Origin: Argyresthia goedartella
Taxonomy: Eukaryota > Arthropoda > Insecta > Lepidoptera > Argyresthiidae
Direction of reading: 5' to 3'
Length of the DNA: 64,000 nucleotides
Assembly (NCBI GenBank): GCA_949825045.1
Contig: OX463829.1
Coordinates: 17,578,715-17,642,714 of the forward strand
Shown here: one piece after another, positions 11,514 through 22,279 of the stretch
Layout: each line of letters opens with the position of its first letter
Position numbering within the stretch: position 1 is the first letter of the stretch
Position numbers and translations under genes: made by a program
The notes under the pieces: model-generated
Seen by the model: the letters and a program-made list of their open reading frames with translations, nothing else
The model's database searches: none
Told to the model about the DNA's origin: nothing

Positions 11514-12185
11514 TTGTTGGTAAATAGTGTGTTAAGTTTGAAGTTTAGGTACAAATGTTTCGATAGACGGGATAACACTTATAGACGAACAGCTACTCAA
11601 AGACCACTTGAAATTCCCGGTCCTCGCTTAGAATTGTTAAGGAGAAACTGTGTTTACATGGCAACAAAAATATACAATATTGTACCCAAAAGTATTCAGG
11701 CTGCACCAACACAAACCTTCTCTACGAAATTATTTAATTGGCTCGCCACAGAAGCATTCTACTCTTTAGATGAATTCTTCATAAAATGCAAATAAGTTTT
11801 ATTTTTATTATTTTAAATTAAATTTTATCTGACATTGTGCTTTATTATTTTAAATCATTTTTTTATGACATTGTGTAAATTTACTTTGATATTATTTTAG
11901 TGTCTTGTAGTTAGTTATTATTATTATTTTGAATTCGTTGTTGCATGTCATTGTGTTATTAATATTTTAAATCCGATTTTGTTTGACATTATATAATTTA
12001 ATTAAAGTATTATTTTAGTATTTTGTGAGTTCGCAGCCTTAGCTAGTTATATATCTACATAAATATTTTTTGTAAATGTACCTTTGCGTGCCAATATGAG
12101 GCTAAATGTGCTGTTCTTATAATAATATAACATCCACTGTAACCACATTTATGCAAATAAACGAATCTGAATCTGAATCTAGAGA
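11514..12185 (+). mobile_element. Jockey-clade LINE, C-terminus and 3' UTR
   Basis: The frame 11514-11795 encodes the end of a reverse-transcriptase protein with a jockey-like pattern: a THN/RRDNTYRRT-type start, an IPGPRLELLRRNCVYMATKIYN-like core (known family pattern, L-x(2)-S-x(4)-A-x(2)-YN), and a closing WLATEAFYSLDEFF. A long AT-rich 3' UTR follows and ends at 12160-12181 in GAATCTGAATCTGAATCT, a short repeated tail as in target-primed reverse transcription. The 5' end is truncated upstream of the frame. Confidence 0.75.
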
Positions 12186-12189
12186 AAAT

Positions 12190-13670
12190 GATATAACGGT
12201 AAATCTATACAATTAACTCTTCCAATCTAAATACATTCAGAGGTTCTATCATTATACATATTATACTTTCTCGAAAGTGTTTCTAGTATACTAGTTACCT
12301 AGTATCTATGTTCCATAAGAACTTTCCGGTTTCTGCGAAAACCAAAAGATTTTGTCATTATGCAGCAGTAACTAATTACATACCTTTAAAAAGTCTTTCG
12401 ACATGTGAAATATCAAAATTACACAAAACTACGTTTAGTTATTTGTAATACGAATAGATTACGAAACTTTGCTATCTCGAGCTTTTGACTTCCGCGTGTC
12501 ATCAATTAAAATGTTTACACGTGGTAAGTGACGCACGCTGGATTATTTAAAACCTGTTTGACTCAACAATAGACTTGTGGGTAGAACCCTTCAAACAAAT
12601 TTTTTGTACGATTTTAATCCACTTGACTTACGAAATAAGCACGGTTTACAAACTTATGCGTAGTAGAAACTTACCTTTATCGGTGGTACCTATATCTACT
12701 CTACTTATCATAGTAGGTTTTCCGTTTTTGGCCCTTTACATTTTGGTTTGACCTCGGCATTTGGCGTTATTTTGACTATGAATTTACGAAGCGAGCGATT
12801 ATGAATTATGGTTTAAAAAGATTAAAAAAAAAATCAAATCCTTTCTGAAATATTGGTTGACGATGATTTGATGACCATTACTGAGTTCGTCTCAATGAAA
12901 TTGTTAGAATGTTTTTAGCTTGATCAATTGGAATTGGAACTTGGGACGAACAGACCTAGAAAAGTTATAAAAACGATTTCCAAGGTAACTTAGGCACAAC
13001 TTGTTAAACCATGAGAATGACAAGGTCCCTTTTTGTTATGCTTTTAAGATATCTGAAGAGACGCGCATCTCTAATTTATGGAAAACGCCGAATATAATAC
13101 GAAAACAATTTTGCAACAATTCAGAAAATAACGTTCACGATAATAATGGTTTTAATGGTCTTTCGATCAGACATATTTCAGACAGAAATTCGGAATTCCC
13201 AAATAAGTGTAGCGTTCGGCGACGCAAATAATATTCCTTTGTTCTTCACGTTCACATGAAGTGCCTTCAACTGCCGTTTTTGCCTACATTTGAGAGTCTA
13301 ATGGCCTTCGGTTTACCTTCGACCGCTTCCTCAATTAGTGGCAACTATATCAAAGCAATGTTAGTGTAATGTAAGTACCTACAGGAGACCGACAAACCAA
13401 CATACCTATTTGATCGCTCTATGATCCTGTGTATTTTTAGTAGTTAACTTGATGTAACTACATGCCTTCTATTGCCTTTATCCTTTTATGTTTCAGAGGC
13501 AATATAATTGCCGTCATTTTCTTATCCTTATGGCTTGATATTAAAGTCCAAAACCTTTGAATCATTCATTAAGGGATCAATGTTACTTCAGCAGCAGCAA
13601 ATATCTCTTTTTAAAACACTTTTAGGATTCCGTACCGCTCTATGATCGCCCAACAAAAATAATATTTGTA
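12190..13670. other. Stretch without recognisable features
   Basis: AT-rich sequence. One short frame (13001-13231) shows no domain and no coding-like neighbours. I see no gene, repeat family or inverted repeat worth calling. Confidence 0.5.
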
Positions 13671-13675
13671 CTTAA

Positions 13676-15298
13676 CCCTTTAAAGGACACATTTCCCTTT
13701 TTTTGAAAATGTGATGAAACGGTATTTCAGTATATTTATATAGGTCCTCAATGATGTATTTCATCAATAAAAAAATCTAGAAATACCGAATTTTTGAGAA
13801 AAACTACAAAATGTGGTGTCGAGCATAGTGTGGTGGCAACCGACTGTTACACCAGACTATTATGCAACCCTATGCACAGTGGCCAAAAGCAGGCCTTTCG
13901 ATTTGCAATTTTATTTCGATATTTATGTCGGTAAAATGATAATTATATTATATAAATTGTAAAAAGCCATTAATTTATTCATTTACTATTTCTATTGTTT
14001 ACAGTTTTACAAAAATTTTAAAGAACAATAATTGTTAAAATATATATTTAATAAAAAACCGTTTTTTCCACTTTTAAATGCGGTTTTATCACCGAAGGAG
14101 ACCTTGCATTTTTTACATTAATAAATGCTTCTCTTTAGCTTTTTTGTGCTGTAATGCCTATAGCGACGTGAGTTAGAGCGACCTGAATTGACTTATCAAT
14201 GAACATCACTCAAAGGTGTATCTTGATATTTTTGTTATATTTTTGGAAATAGTTCCCTATCAATTCATCTGCATATTTACTTCTATACATCATCTGGCTC
14301 ATAGGTTTGGTACACTAGGACGTGCTTTGATCCATGTATCCTTCAGTATGATATAAGGGTTAACAAATGCTGCACCCAGTAAATAAAAGAAAATCTCATC
14401 CAGTTAGAGTCCCTACCAACATCCGAATTTTCTATCTGGTCGTCAGTAATAACCAGCAGCATTTCAACTCTTCATCATCCATTTAATCCTGGCGTAGATG
14501 ATGTGAGGCCCTGGAAGTAGGCAAACCACACGTGACCCTTTACACAAGCAATATTGCAGCATAGTAAAGTTTGCACTGAATAATATTTCTAGAAATACCT
14601 GGGGTGACTGTTTAATATCAAAATAGGCTGAGTATACAATAACAAATAGTAAAATTTTAGTGTAAAATAATATTAAAATAAGCAAAAGCACTCTCGAATT
14701 ACAAGCCTGAAAATTATGAGGTTAGAGTATTTTCTCGTCATCGTTTGCAAATTACTCATATTTTTATGAAATTTCTATCACACATCAGTTCCCGTTTCAC
14801 CTTATAAATAAATAACAATAAATGTGGCCCATTAATGTCCCAACCGAGGGGCACACGTCTTTATCCGGATACGATTAAGATTAAGCCATACTCCACCACG
14901 CTGGCTCAGTGTGGGTTGATGGAGGATTTTTACGATACGTTTCACCTAAATGAGGATCTTAATCCTAAGTAAGTAAAACACGTTACATACTTTTTTGACT
15001 TACTACTTTGTTTTCTTACATTTTTCTCGATAAATCCAATATTAGTTACACAGCACGTAAATAAACTTCAGGAGTCACCGCAAACTGTCAAAGTTCAATG
15101 TTAATATCGCACGGTGGACGCCTGAGTGGCCAATGCAGTTTTTGCATCGTAATGTTGGTATGCTGCGTACCATAGACTCTTCGCCGGATTACAGGCCACC
15201 GTATAAGCTTTTTGTTTAGTACATTTCGTCAAGAAATATCGACCTTATTGCAAGTGCCCTTTTTTAAGGCCACGCTGTATTGACCGACCTTTAAGGGG
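13676..15298. mobile_element. piggyBac-like element flanked by TTAA
   Basis: The left end is TTAA (13672-13675) then CCCTTTAAAGG. The right end, read inward on the other strand, is TTAA (15299-15302) then CCCCTTAAAGG. TTAA duplication with CCC(Y)TT termini is diagnostic of the piggyBac superfamily. The 1.6 kb interior holds a degenerate minus-strand transposase (see next entry), so this looks like a dead, internally decayed copy rather than a simple MITE. Confidence 0.65.
14150..14560 (-). pseudogene. Decayed piggyBac-like transposase, C-terminal part
   Basis: Reading the minus strand across several frames gives pieces in the order expected near the end of piggyBac transposases. First comes an IKWM-type piece before 14464, then an SNWMRFSFIYWVQHLLTLISY-like stretch around 14400-14340. 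The latter resembles the family's [KN]W..R.FF...[DE]...[VL]N..I.Y segment. Last come cysteine-containing remnants near 14170-14060 where the family has its zinc-binding tail. Frameshifts and stops break it. The assignment rests on pattern and on the TTAA ends. Confidence 0.45.
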
Positions 15299-15325
15299 TT
15301 AAAAGTTCTGCAAAGCAAATATTCT

Positions 15326-15531
15326 ACGAACTCTGTGGTGCAGAGGTATTGGCTCTGCCTAGCATGCGAGAGGTCCCGGGTTCGATCCCCGGCTGTGGGT
15401 AAAGAATAAAAAACCCCAGGTCGTGGATGTTTATATGTGTGTGACGTCGCTGTTTCTGGTTCCCACGTACAGGGTATCCTAGTGTGGGGCCAGAAGCAAT
15501 GTATGTGCCTGTAAGTAAATGTTTATGCTAT
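15326..15531 (+). mobile_element. SINE family 1, near full-length
   Basis: Head with CTCTGTGGTGCAGAGG (mutated A box) and GGGTTCGATCCCCGG (B box), then TATATGTGTGTGACGTCGCT and GTGGGGCCAGAAGCAATG. It lies directly beyond the right TTAA of the piggyBac-like element. Confidence 0.85.
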
Positions 15532-16049
15532 GTTACGTAAATTGGCTTTGCTATGCGATAGCGTTATCATACTTGACTAATATAGAAGTAATGAAACTTT
15601 TATCAACAATTACGATGAAGCATTCCTTTCAACTCGCAATTTGCGAGCGTTATGCAACCAGCAATCTCCCACGATGTACCATCAGGGAAAGTTACCCGTA
15701 CCGCTTCTAACTCATGGCGATAAGGTTGAAAATGGCGTCGGCTTCGGCTGGGATAACAATTTCGGTTTGCACGTTTCACAGATACGATACCGAGTATGAT
15801 GAATTCTTGGCATTTTGAGTTGAGCTTTATTTTATGTTGAAACCTCAGTTTCTTAAAGATTTCATTTTTACTACTTGACATTTCCAACAAATTTTTGCCT
15901 TTTTAATCAGTTGAAGTTACCACAATAAAACACTTTTATACAGGTAGGTAAACTGTTAATCTACTAACTAATGTGTATGGTATTGCAATAATATCTTGAA
16001 GAACAGTAGAAAAATATCGAGTACAACCATTAAGCTCCGAGAACTCATT

Positions 16050-16262
16050 GACGACCCGAATGGCCGAGTCGGTAGTGACCCTGCCTACGAAGCCAAGGGT
16101 CCCGGGTTCGAGTCCCGTTGGGGGCAAATATTTGTTTGATGAGAACGGATGTTTGTACCCTAGGCCCATGCCTAGGTCGTTGTTTATCTATCTAAGTATA
16201 ATATTTAACTCCAAATGTAATAATATATGTAAATAGTCTCCAAGGTATTATTATATCATTAT
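16050..16262 (+). mobile_element. SINE family 2 with internal deletion
   Basis: The head and B box (GGGTTCGAGTCCCG) and the first half of the body match 2111-2368. The part containing the CAAGATACAGGGAATCC block is missing. The tail GTCTCCAAGGTATTATTAT is retained. Confidence 0.85.
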
Positions 16263-17016
16263 TATTGGAGTCATAATTTGGAGTGTGATTTTCTACTCGT
16301 ACCAGGTATTAAAAATTGGGAACGAAACCATTTTCTGGGACACCGTTCTGTTTGAGGAGCGCTGTATCGCCCATGGCTTGTAAAGTTATAATGATGTGTG
16401 CTCGGGCATAATGACTTCTTTTGCATACATTTTGGCGCGCAGTATAACAGAAACATAATTGATTGCGGTTACGGGAGGTTAGTCATACGTAGAGGCTTTA
16501 AAGTAAACTTTTCCCGTGTTACCACAAAAAATATTAAACAGCGTTTAACCTCAAAACAAATCCCATACGTTTTCGTTTTCAAACAAGTGTTGAACACTAG
16601 TTAATTTTTTCGTGGTAAGGCCCCTATTCTTTTAAAAATATTGAAACAGAACTATTAACAAAGTGGCTCTGTAGCTCAGATGGATATGAAGATAATTGGA
16701 TGGATGGCCAAATAAAGAATTATTAAAGAGGACTAAACTTCTGACATCTTAAATAGTTTATTAAAGCAAATAAATTAGACCGGACATGATCGAGTAAAAA
16801 CCAAATACAAATTAGAACATGATATTATCAATAATCTCTAACGAGTTAACAACTTCCTGTCCGTTCGGTCAATGGAGTTTATTAACCCAACTATTAGTGG
16901 CATTAATTTATTATTTGAGCCAGCGTGATGGAATATGGCTATGGCTCTATCCTTCTTCATCCACCTAAAGGCCGGTGCCCCTCGGTGGAGACATTATTGG
17001 GATTCTCACATTAAAC

Positions 17017-17207
17017 ATTCACATTTACATACAGGTACATACATTGCTTCCTGGCCCCACACCGTGTCGTGGGAACCAGAAACAGCGACGTCACACACAT
17101 ATAAATATCCAAGGCCTAAGGGTTTTTTCTTTTTTTCTTCACCCCTAGCTGGGGATCGAACCCGGGACCTCTCGCATGGTAGGCAGAGCTACAACCGCTG
17201 CGCTGCT
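17017..17207 (-). mobile_element. SINE family 1, near full-length, inverted
   Basis: The reverse complement gives GCGCAGCGGTTGTAGCTCTG, GGGTTCGATCCCCAGC and TATATGTGTGTGACGTCGCT in order, matching 5865-6085. The open frame crossing it is a shadow. Confidence 0.87.
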
Positions 17208-17738
17208 GAAATTCTTACACAGCAGTGTTATATTCAAAATCCAACAGATGGCGCTGTGGATGGCCAGACCGTTTTTTCCATTGGCACATGATGAATGTTG
17301 TAAATATGGGTAAAGGACATCTATACAAACAAAAAGTGTATGGTAATATTTACCCAAAGTGTCATTCACGCTAGCGAGATGATTGGAAGTAAAGATAGAA
17401 AGAATCCCATTTATATCTGAATTTATACTCTTTGTTGTTTGACTTATTGCAGACAAAGGCAAAGACAAAAAATTAACTCGACTGTTTCAACGCAATCGTT
17501 CACCTACAAATTCATTTGGAGCTGTCAAAGTCTACTCGATATTAAAAGCCTGGTAAAAAGGTCGACAATGGTTGCTATTGGGTAATTAACAGGACAGTCT
17601 GTAATTTATTATTTAAGTATATCAGCCAGACCGGCTCGTCCACATATTGATTAAATTTTCTTTTAAAACTATTTTATTTATGCACTAATTTACTGAAACG
17701 AATTTGAACCTTTGCTGTAACATCGATTGAGTTATTCG

Positions 17739-17865
17739 CTGTTATAATTATATTATATTATATTAATTTTAAATAATAATAATAATAAAAATAATAATAT
17801 ATAATAATAATAATAATTAAATAATAATAAAATAATAATATAATAATAATAATAATAATAAATGT
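17739..17865. repeat. (AAT)n-rich microsatellite
   Basis: About 125 bp of ATTATA and imperfect AAT/ATA repeats without any coding. Confidence 0.85.
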
Positions 17866-17939
17866 GTTAATAAAGATCAGTCAATAATGTATAAAGAAAG
17901 TCAGCAATGTTAATGATTATAAAAAATAGCGGGGAACGA

Positions 17940-17990
17940 GTCCTATCTCCATACGGCGACGGGCTAGTCCCCTGTCGCGCTAAATTAAGA
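17940..17990 (+). repeat. Dispersed repeat related to 36672-36775
   Basis: Contains CTCCATACGGCGACGGGCTA followed by GTCCCCTGTCGCG. This resembles the start of the direct repeats at 36672 and 37132 (ATAGCTGCGGCGATGGGCTA then GCCCCCTGTAACGC). Confidence 0.5.
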
Positions 17991-18120
17991 ACTTAATCCT
18001 AGCTAAACGTGGGTATACCTGTACCGATGCTATTTGGAATAAGCTAAAGATTTTTTTTTACTCGACCCAAATAAAAACCTTGGATCAACGATTCAGTAAC
18101 GATACAGTTCAAGCGGCACC

Positions 18121-18924
18121 CCGAGGCTTGCCAGAAATCCCGTATTTCCGGAGACGTCCCGTATTTTATGTCTATTTTGAAATGTCCCGGCGGGACAGAC
18201 TTTGTCCCGTAATTTAACGAGCATAAAGTGGAGCACAGAATTAAGGCATTTTTTTGACAGTATGATATGATGATGAGATATAATGGCTGGACTAAGTGCT
18301 GAGGCAAAGGAATCAAATACAAAACAGTTCTACAAGAATTTCCTGGAATATTTGTTGCCGGGATACGAATTTTCAGAGAACAATAACCTTTCGAAGCTGC
18401 AATTTTTAAAGACGTTAAAATTACGACATTTTCCAAAAATGTTTATGTTTATACGAAGTCATTAAAAATCCCTCGACATTGCAACCACTTTCCATGATAG
18501 AAGTAATGGTGCATATGGAAGAAAATTATTGAAGTGTTTTCCTTAAATGATGTCCCTAACGTTTTTCGTACCATTTCATTTGTATTTTCTAATTGCTTTG
18601 TAGGAAAGGTATTTTTCGCAAATGATACTGAAATGGACAGATGTGAGTAACAAATGTAGCCCGCAATTGATAAAATGCGATCTAATAACTACAACTATGA
18701 TTATAATTGCATTGTTTTTTTTGAGTATGTCAAATCGAACCGAATGTGTTAAGGCCGATTTGACATGCTTAAAAAATCAATGCAATTATAATAATATCAA
18801 GTAAATGAGAAACATTTTGAAAACAGTTTTATTTGTCCCGGGCAAAAATCGGGAATCCCGTATTTTTTCCCTGTTTCGGCTGTTATACAAAAATATACAT
18901 ACAAAAATAATATCTGGCAACCCG
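18121..18924. mobile_element. Possible hAT-like non-autonomous element
   Basis: The left end reads GGCTTGCCAGAAATCCCGT. The right end read inward is CGGGTTGCCAGATATT, with an inner AATACGGGATTCCCG matching the left ATCCCGTATTTCCGG zone. The (G)GGTTGCCAG terminus resembles hAT-type ends. The possible 8-bp flanks (GCGGCACC and TCGGCGAC) match poorly. The interior has no transposase domain I recognise. Confidence 0.45.
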
Positions 18925-19424
18925 TCGGCGACTTTACTACGCCTGACATATGAGTAGTTATTTCGTGGAAATTCGATACTTATGTAGGTATATTCATTCA
19001 AAACTTAGTATTACTTGAGAAAATACTGCACATGTAAATGTTTTGAGTTGCGTAGAGGAAATGAAGCTAAAGCGCCTTGTACTCCACACGTCAAACTTTT
19101 TTCGCTTTTAACTTCCTCCAGCTTGTAAGATAACAACTTTAAATGTTAGCTATAATTTTTTCCTGCAATAAAACTATCTAAGGTTTCAATTATGGATTAA
19201 AATAGAACAATGTTGTCTGGGTTTTTATGTTATTAATTGATTTAGAATCAGAGTCTTAATTTGCCTGGAATCGCACATTTCGAGCTTAATATCGGTCAGA
19301 TGGTTCCCTGATATCGCACACACATTCTTAACGTGAAAGGAGGCGACGACTAATAAAAATACCTGTCTTTGCTTAATAAAATCAACATAATATATTTAAT
19401 TATAAAAATCTCGGCAAAATCGAA

Positions 19425-19770
19425 GTTCAAATTTCTTTATTTCTGTAGATATTTACATATTCTTAGCGAACTTCATTTTTGCCTCTTCGCTACATTAGAC
19501 CTCTGTGGGAGAAGGACGGCGAAGAAACTCCTTGAGATTGATTTTTAGATCTCTTTTAAAAATTGGATATATTTGCTAATACAAATATTACAATATTAAT
19601 TATTATAACTAATAATCAGGAATAAATATTATTAAATGATTAACAACAAGTTCTGTACTGATTTAGATTAAGCTCATACCACCCCGTCATTTAAGTAATC
19701 TAGAACATTGTAATATCTGTTTTTTGATAAAGTCGCTTCAACATGGTTTTTAAATTGCTCAAATGGCAAT
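19425..19770 (-). mobile_element. Jockey-like LINE 3' fragment
   Basis: Minus-strand copy of the 722-1190 element: ATTTCTGTAGATATTTACAT, CCTCTGTGGGAGAAG, the CATTTAAGTAATCTAGAACA segment coding for the DYL-type C-terminus, and AACATGGTTTTTAAATTGC. Frameshifted and dead. Confidence 0.75.
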
Positions 19771-19844
19771 TTCAAAATCAAATATCACACAATATAAAAC
19801 GCTAAGACTTATAATTTGCATTGATAAGTCCACATCAAGCTTTT

Positions 19845-20335
19845 TTTTATATATTATGTGTTTTGTATATATAAATAGCTTCCCTGCTTCCCTGCTCTCT
19901 ATACCTCATCACAACACCGTCGCATACAAGCACTGTTTTCGATTGCGGGCGATCACTCTCTGGAACTCGCTTCCCTGCACTATCAGAGATAGTCCATCTC
20001 TGCCCGTCTTTAAGAATCGTTTGAAGGAGCATTATCTTTCTCTATCCTAGATTTGAGCTTTGTATATATTAGTTTATTTAGGTGTATTTATATTTTTATA
20101 TAATATTTATGTACTTGTGTATGTAGTGTATCTAGCAGTTAGTTCAATAGTTCAGTAATATATGTATGTATCTTATCAGAGCACATAGGTCTATCCTGTA
20201 TATTAAATTATTCTTATCAACCTTGGGTTTGCTGGAAGAGATCTCTATTTAGAGATAAGCATGCCTTTGTAGATGTCCTTTCTGTTTATTATATCTTATG
20301 TTGTTTTATGTGCAATAAATATATACGAAATATAT
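19845..20335 (+). mobile_element. LINE 3' end (LWNxLP family)
   Basis: The frame ending at 20050 encodes an intact reverse-transcriptase C-terminus with RAITLWNSLPCTIRDSPSL then FKNRLKEHYLSLS and a stop. The 3' UTR runs to TGCAATAAATATATACGAA near 20312-20335, including TGCTGGAAGAGATCTC, which is shared with 7655-7680 and 63050-63065. It is younger-looking than the copy at 7285. Confidence 0.75.
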
Positions 20336-20339
20336 ACGA

Positions 20340-22190
20340 AATATATTTTAACCCTACTTTGCATACTTACTGAAATAGTTAGCAGTATGTTGAACTCTAT
20401 GGCATTTATAATAAGGTCAAAAAGTAATGAAAAAAAAAGAAAAAGTTCTATTCAATATTCAGTTAAAATATTAGATTTTCCACACAAAAATAAAAAATAA
20501 ACATCCAAATGCCAAGACTTATTCGTTGAGACGTGTTTCGTCGCTGTTGGTTGTGGTGGGGACAATTTTTTGCATGGTCCTTTGATGAAAGAAGTAAAAA
20601 AAATGTAAATTGTGCGGGAGCATAGAGCAGGTACATACTTAAGGCCAAGGCTATACGTGAACCTATATAATAACATATAATAAACTTTGCCTAATCGTGT
20701 TTCCAATGATATATTATTATGACAAACAATCAGTCCACGCTATGTGACTACGAAAGACATAAGATTATACCTGGTATATTCAAATATCACCTTTACGACC
20801 AAATAAACAAAGTCTAAATTCTACAGTTGAAAAAGTTTATCATGCTGATCTTTACATGTGTGTATTATTGGGAATTAGTGATTAGAATCGCTATATTAGC
20901 ATGCCTAAATTCTCAAAATACGAAAAACAAAGGTTTGGCATAGAAAAAATATCATTTTATTTCTGCAAACGATTTTCTTATATCGCACACATAGATATAT
21001 ACCAGTATGTATACCAAATATCTAAGCCCAAGGTCTTACACCCATTTATTTGAAGCAAACATTATATAAATGATCAAAGTAGTACTCTAATAGCTACATT
21101 TGTTAGAGAACTCCTCATGGCGGGTGTCCGCATAGGAGACATAGACATTGGAGATCTAGTTCACAGCCAGGAGAGTCTCTCCAATAATGGCAGTACGCCG
21201 TGCTAACTGTACTCACCTGACGGGGTCTTTCGTAGACCTATGACCTGGCTGCGATGCGATGGGGCCAGACGCGTCTGGCAAACTTATTGCTTCACAGCTG
21301 CAGGTCAATCTTGAGGTCACCGCCAGGTCAAGTGCATTTCTTTATTCATTCTAACTATGCTTGGCTTTTTCCCCGCGAAACATACAATCTCACGCCACTA
21401 TCAAAAGCGGTAACCACGACTTAACATCCCGAAGGCTCCGAGTCCTTCAATACACTAGCAGTGAAAACCTTCTGGCTAATCCCAAAATATTGTTCAATCC
21501 ACTGCGACCGGCTCGCGGCGCTGCTTGTCAGCGAACAAAACTTGCGTTTGGAAGTACAATTTCTCCCTTACTCTCGGATTCCTACGCAGGAAAGCCCTCG
21601 TGACCATTCACGGAAAATTTACAACAGCCTTGATATCTCCATATCTTATTCGACTTTCTCTCCAAGTCAAGTGACATTTCCAATAGATCATAGGCAAAAA
21701 AGGTGCGCACCGAATTCACCTTAACTCAGTCAAGGAAAGAATCGAACTGTGTCTGGTTCCGATCAACATTACTTCATCTACTAACTAATGCATTCAAAAG
21801 TTAATTTATATCTAAAATGACTACAACAATACGAAATCACTTACCTACAAAAGCTCTGGATGCCATGACCGTAGCAAAACGAAAGTGATGCGTCCGAACT
21901 GGTTGCACTTCCGCACACAGCTACTGATAGATCCATTGAATAGCGATCGCGACAAAATTTGGTACACCTATTGTGTAAAGAATAGTGTTTATTTTCCCTT
22001 AAAAGTTATGCATAAAAATTAAGGTGATCTATAGATACTGAGAAAATTGTACAAAGTGTGCGATACCTGGTGCTGTGCGATGCAAGGCGCTGTCACCCTA
22101 CAGTGTATTATTTTATTTACTACGAGTATTTACAATATAGTTACACCCTGATCTAATTTTGTATTGAGGATTGCAAAGGACCGAGTTGAA
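20340..22190. other. Stretch without recognisable features
   Basis: No gene or repeat family I can name. The frames at 21361-21724 overlap and lack domains. The GC content near 21120-21340 and 21500-21600 is somewhat higher than around it. Confidence 0.45.
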
Positions 22191-22194
22191 TGGC

Positions 22195-22275
22195 GTGTAC
22201 ATGGGTTCTACACCTAAACCCATAGGCTCAGCAGTGGCTTCCCTCAGAGGTAGATGGATGATGATGATATATTGC
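22195..22275 (+). repeat. Weak RTE-like 3' end
   Basis: AGCAGTGGCTTCCCTCAGAG followed by GTAGATGGATGATGATGAT recalls the CAGCAGTGG...(GAT)n ends of RTE elements. The coding match is too short to be sure. Confidence 0.3.
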
Positions 22276-22279
22276 TACA

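Noticed and set aside
16665..16690. tRNA gene start (TAGCTCAGATGG)
   Set aside because: Only the A-box-like word exists; no B box or cloverleaf follows.
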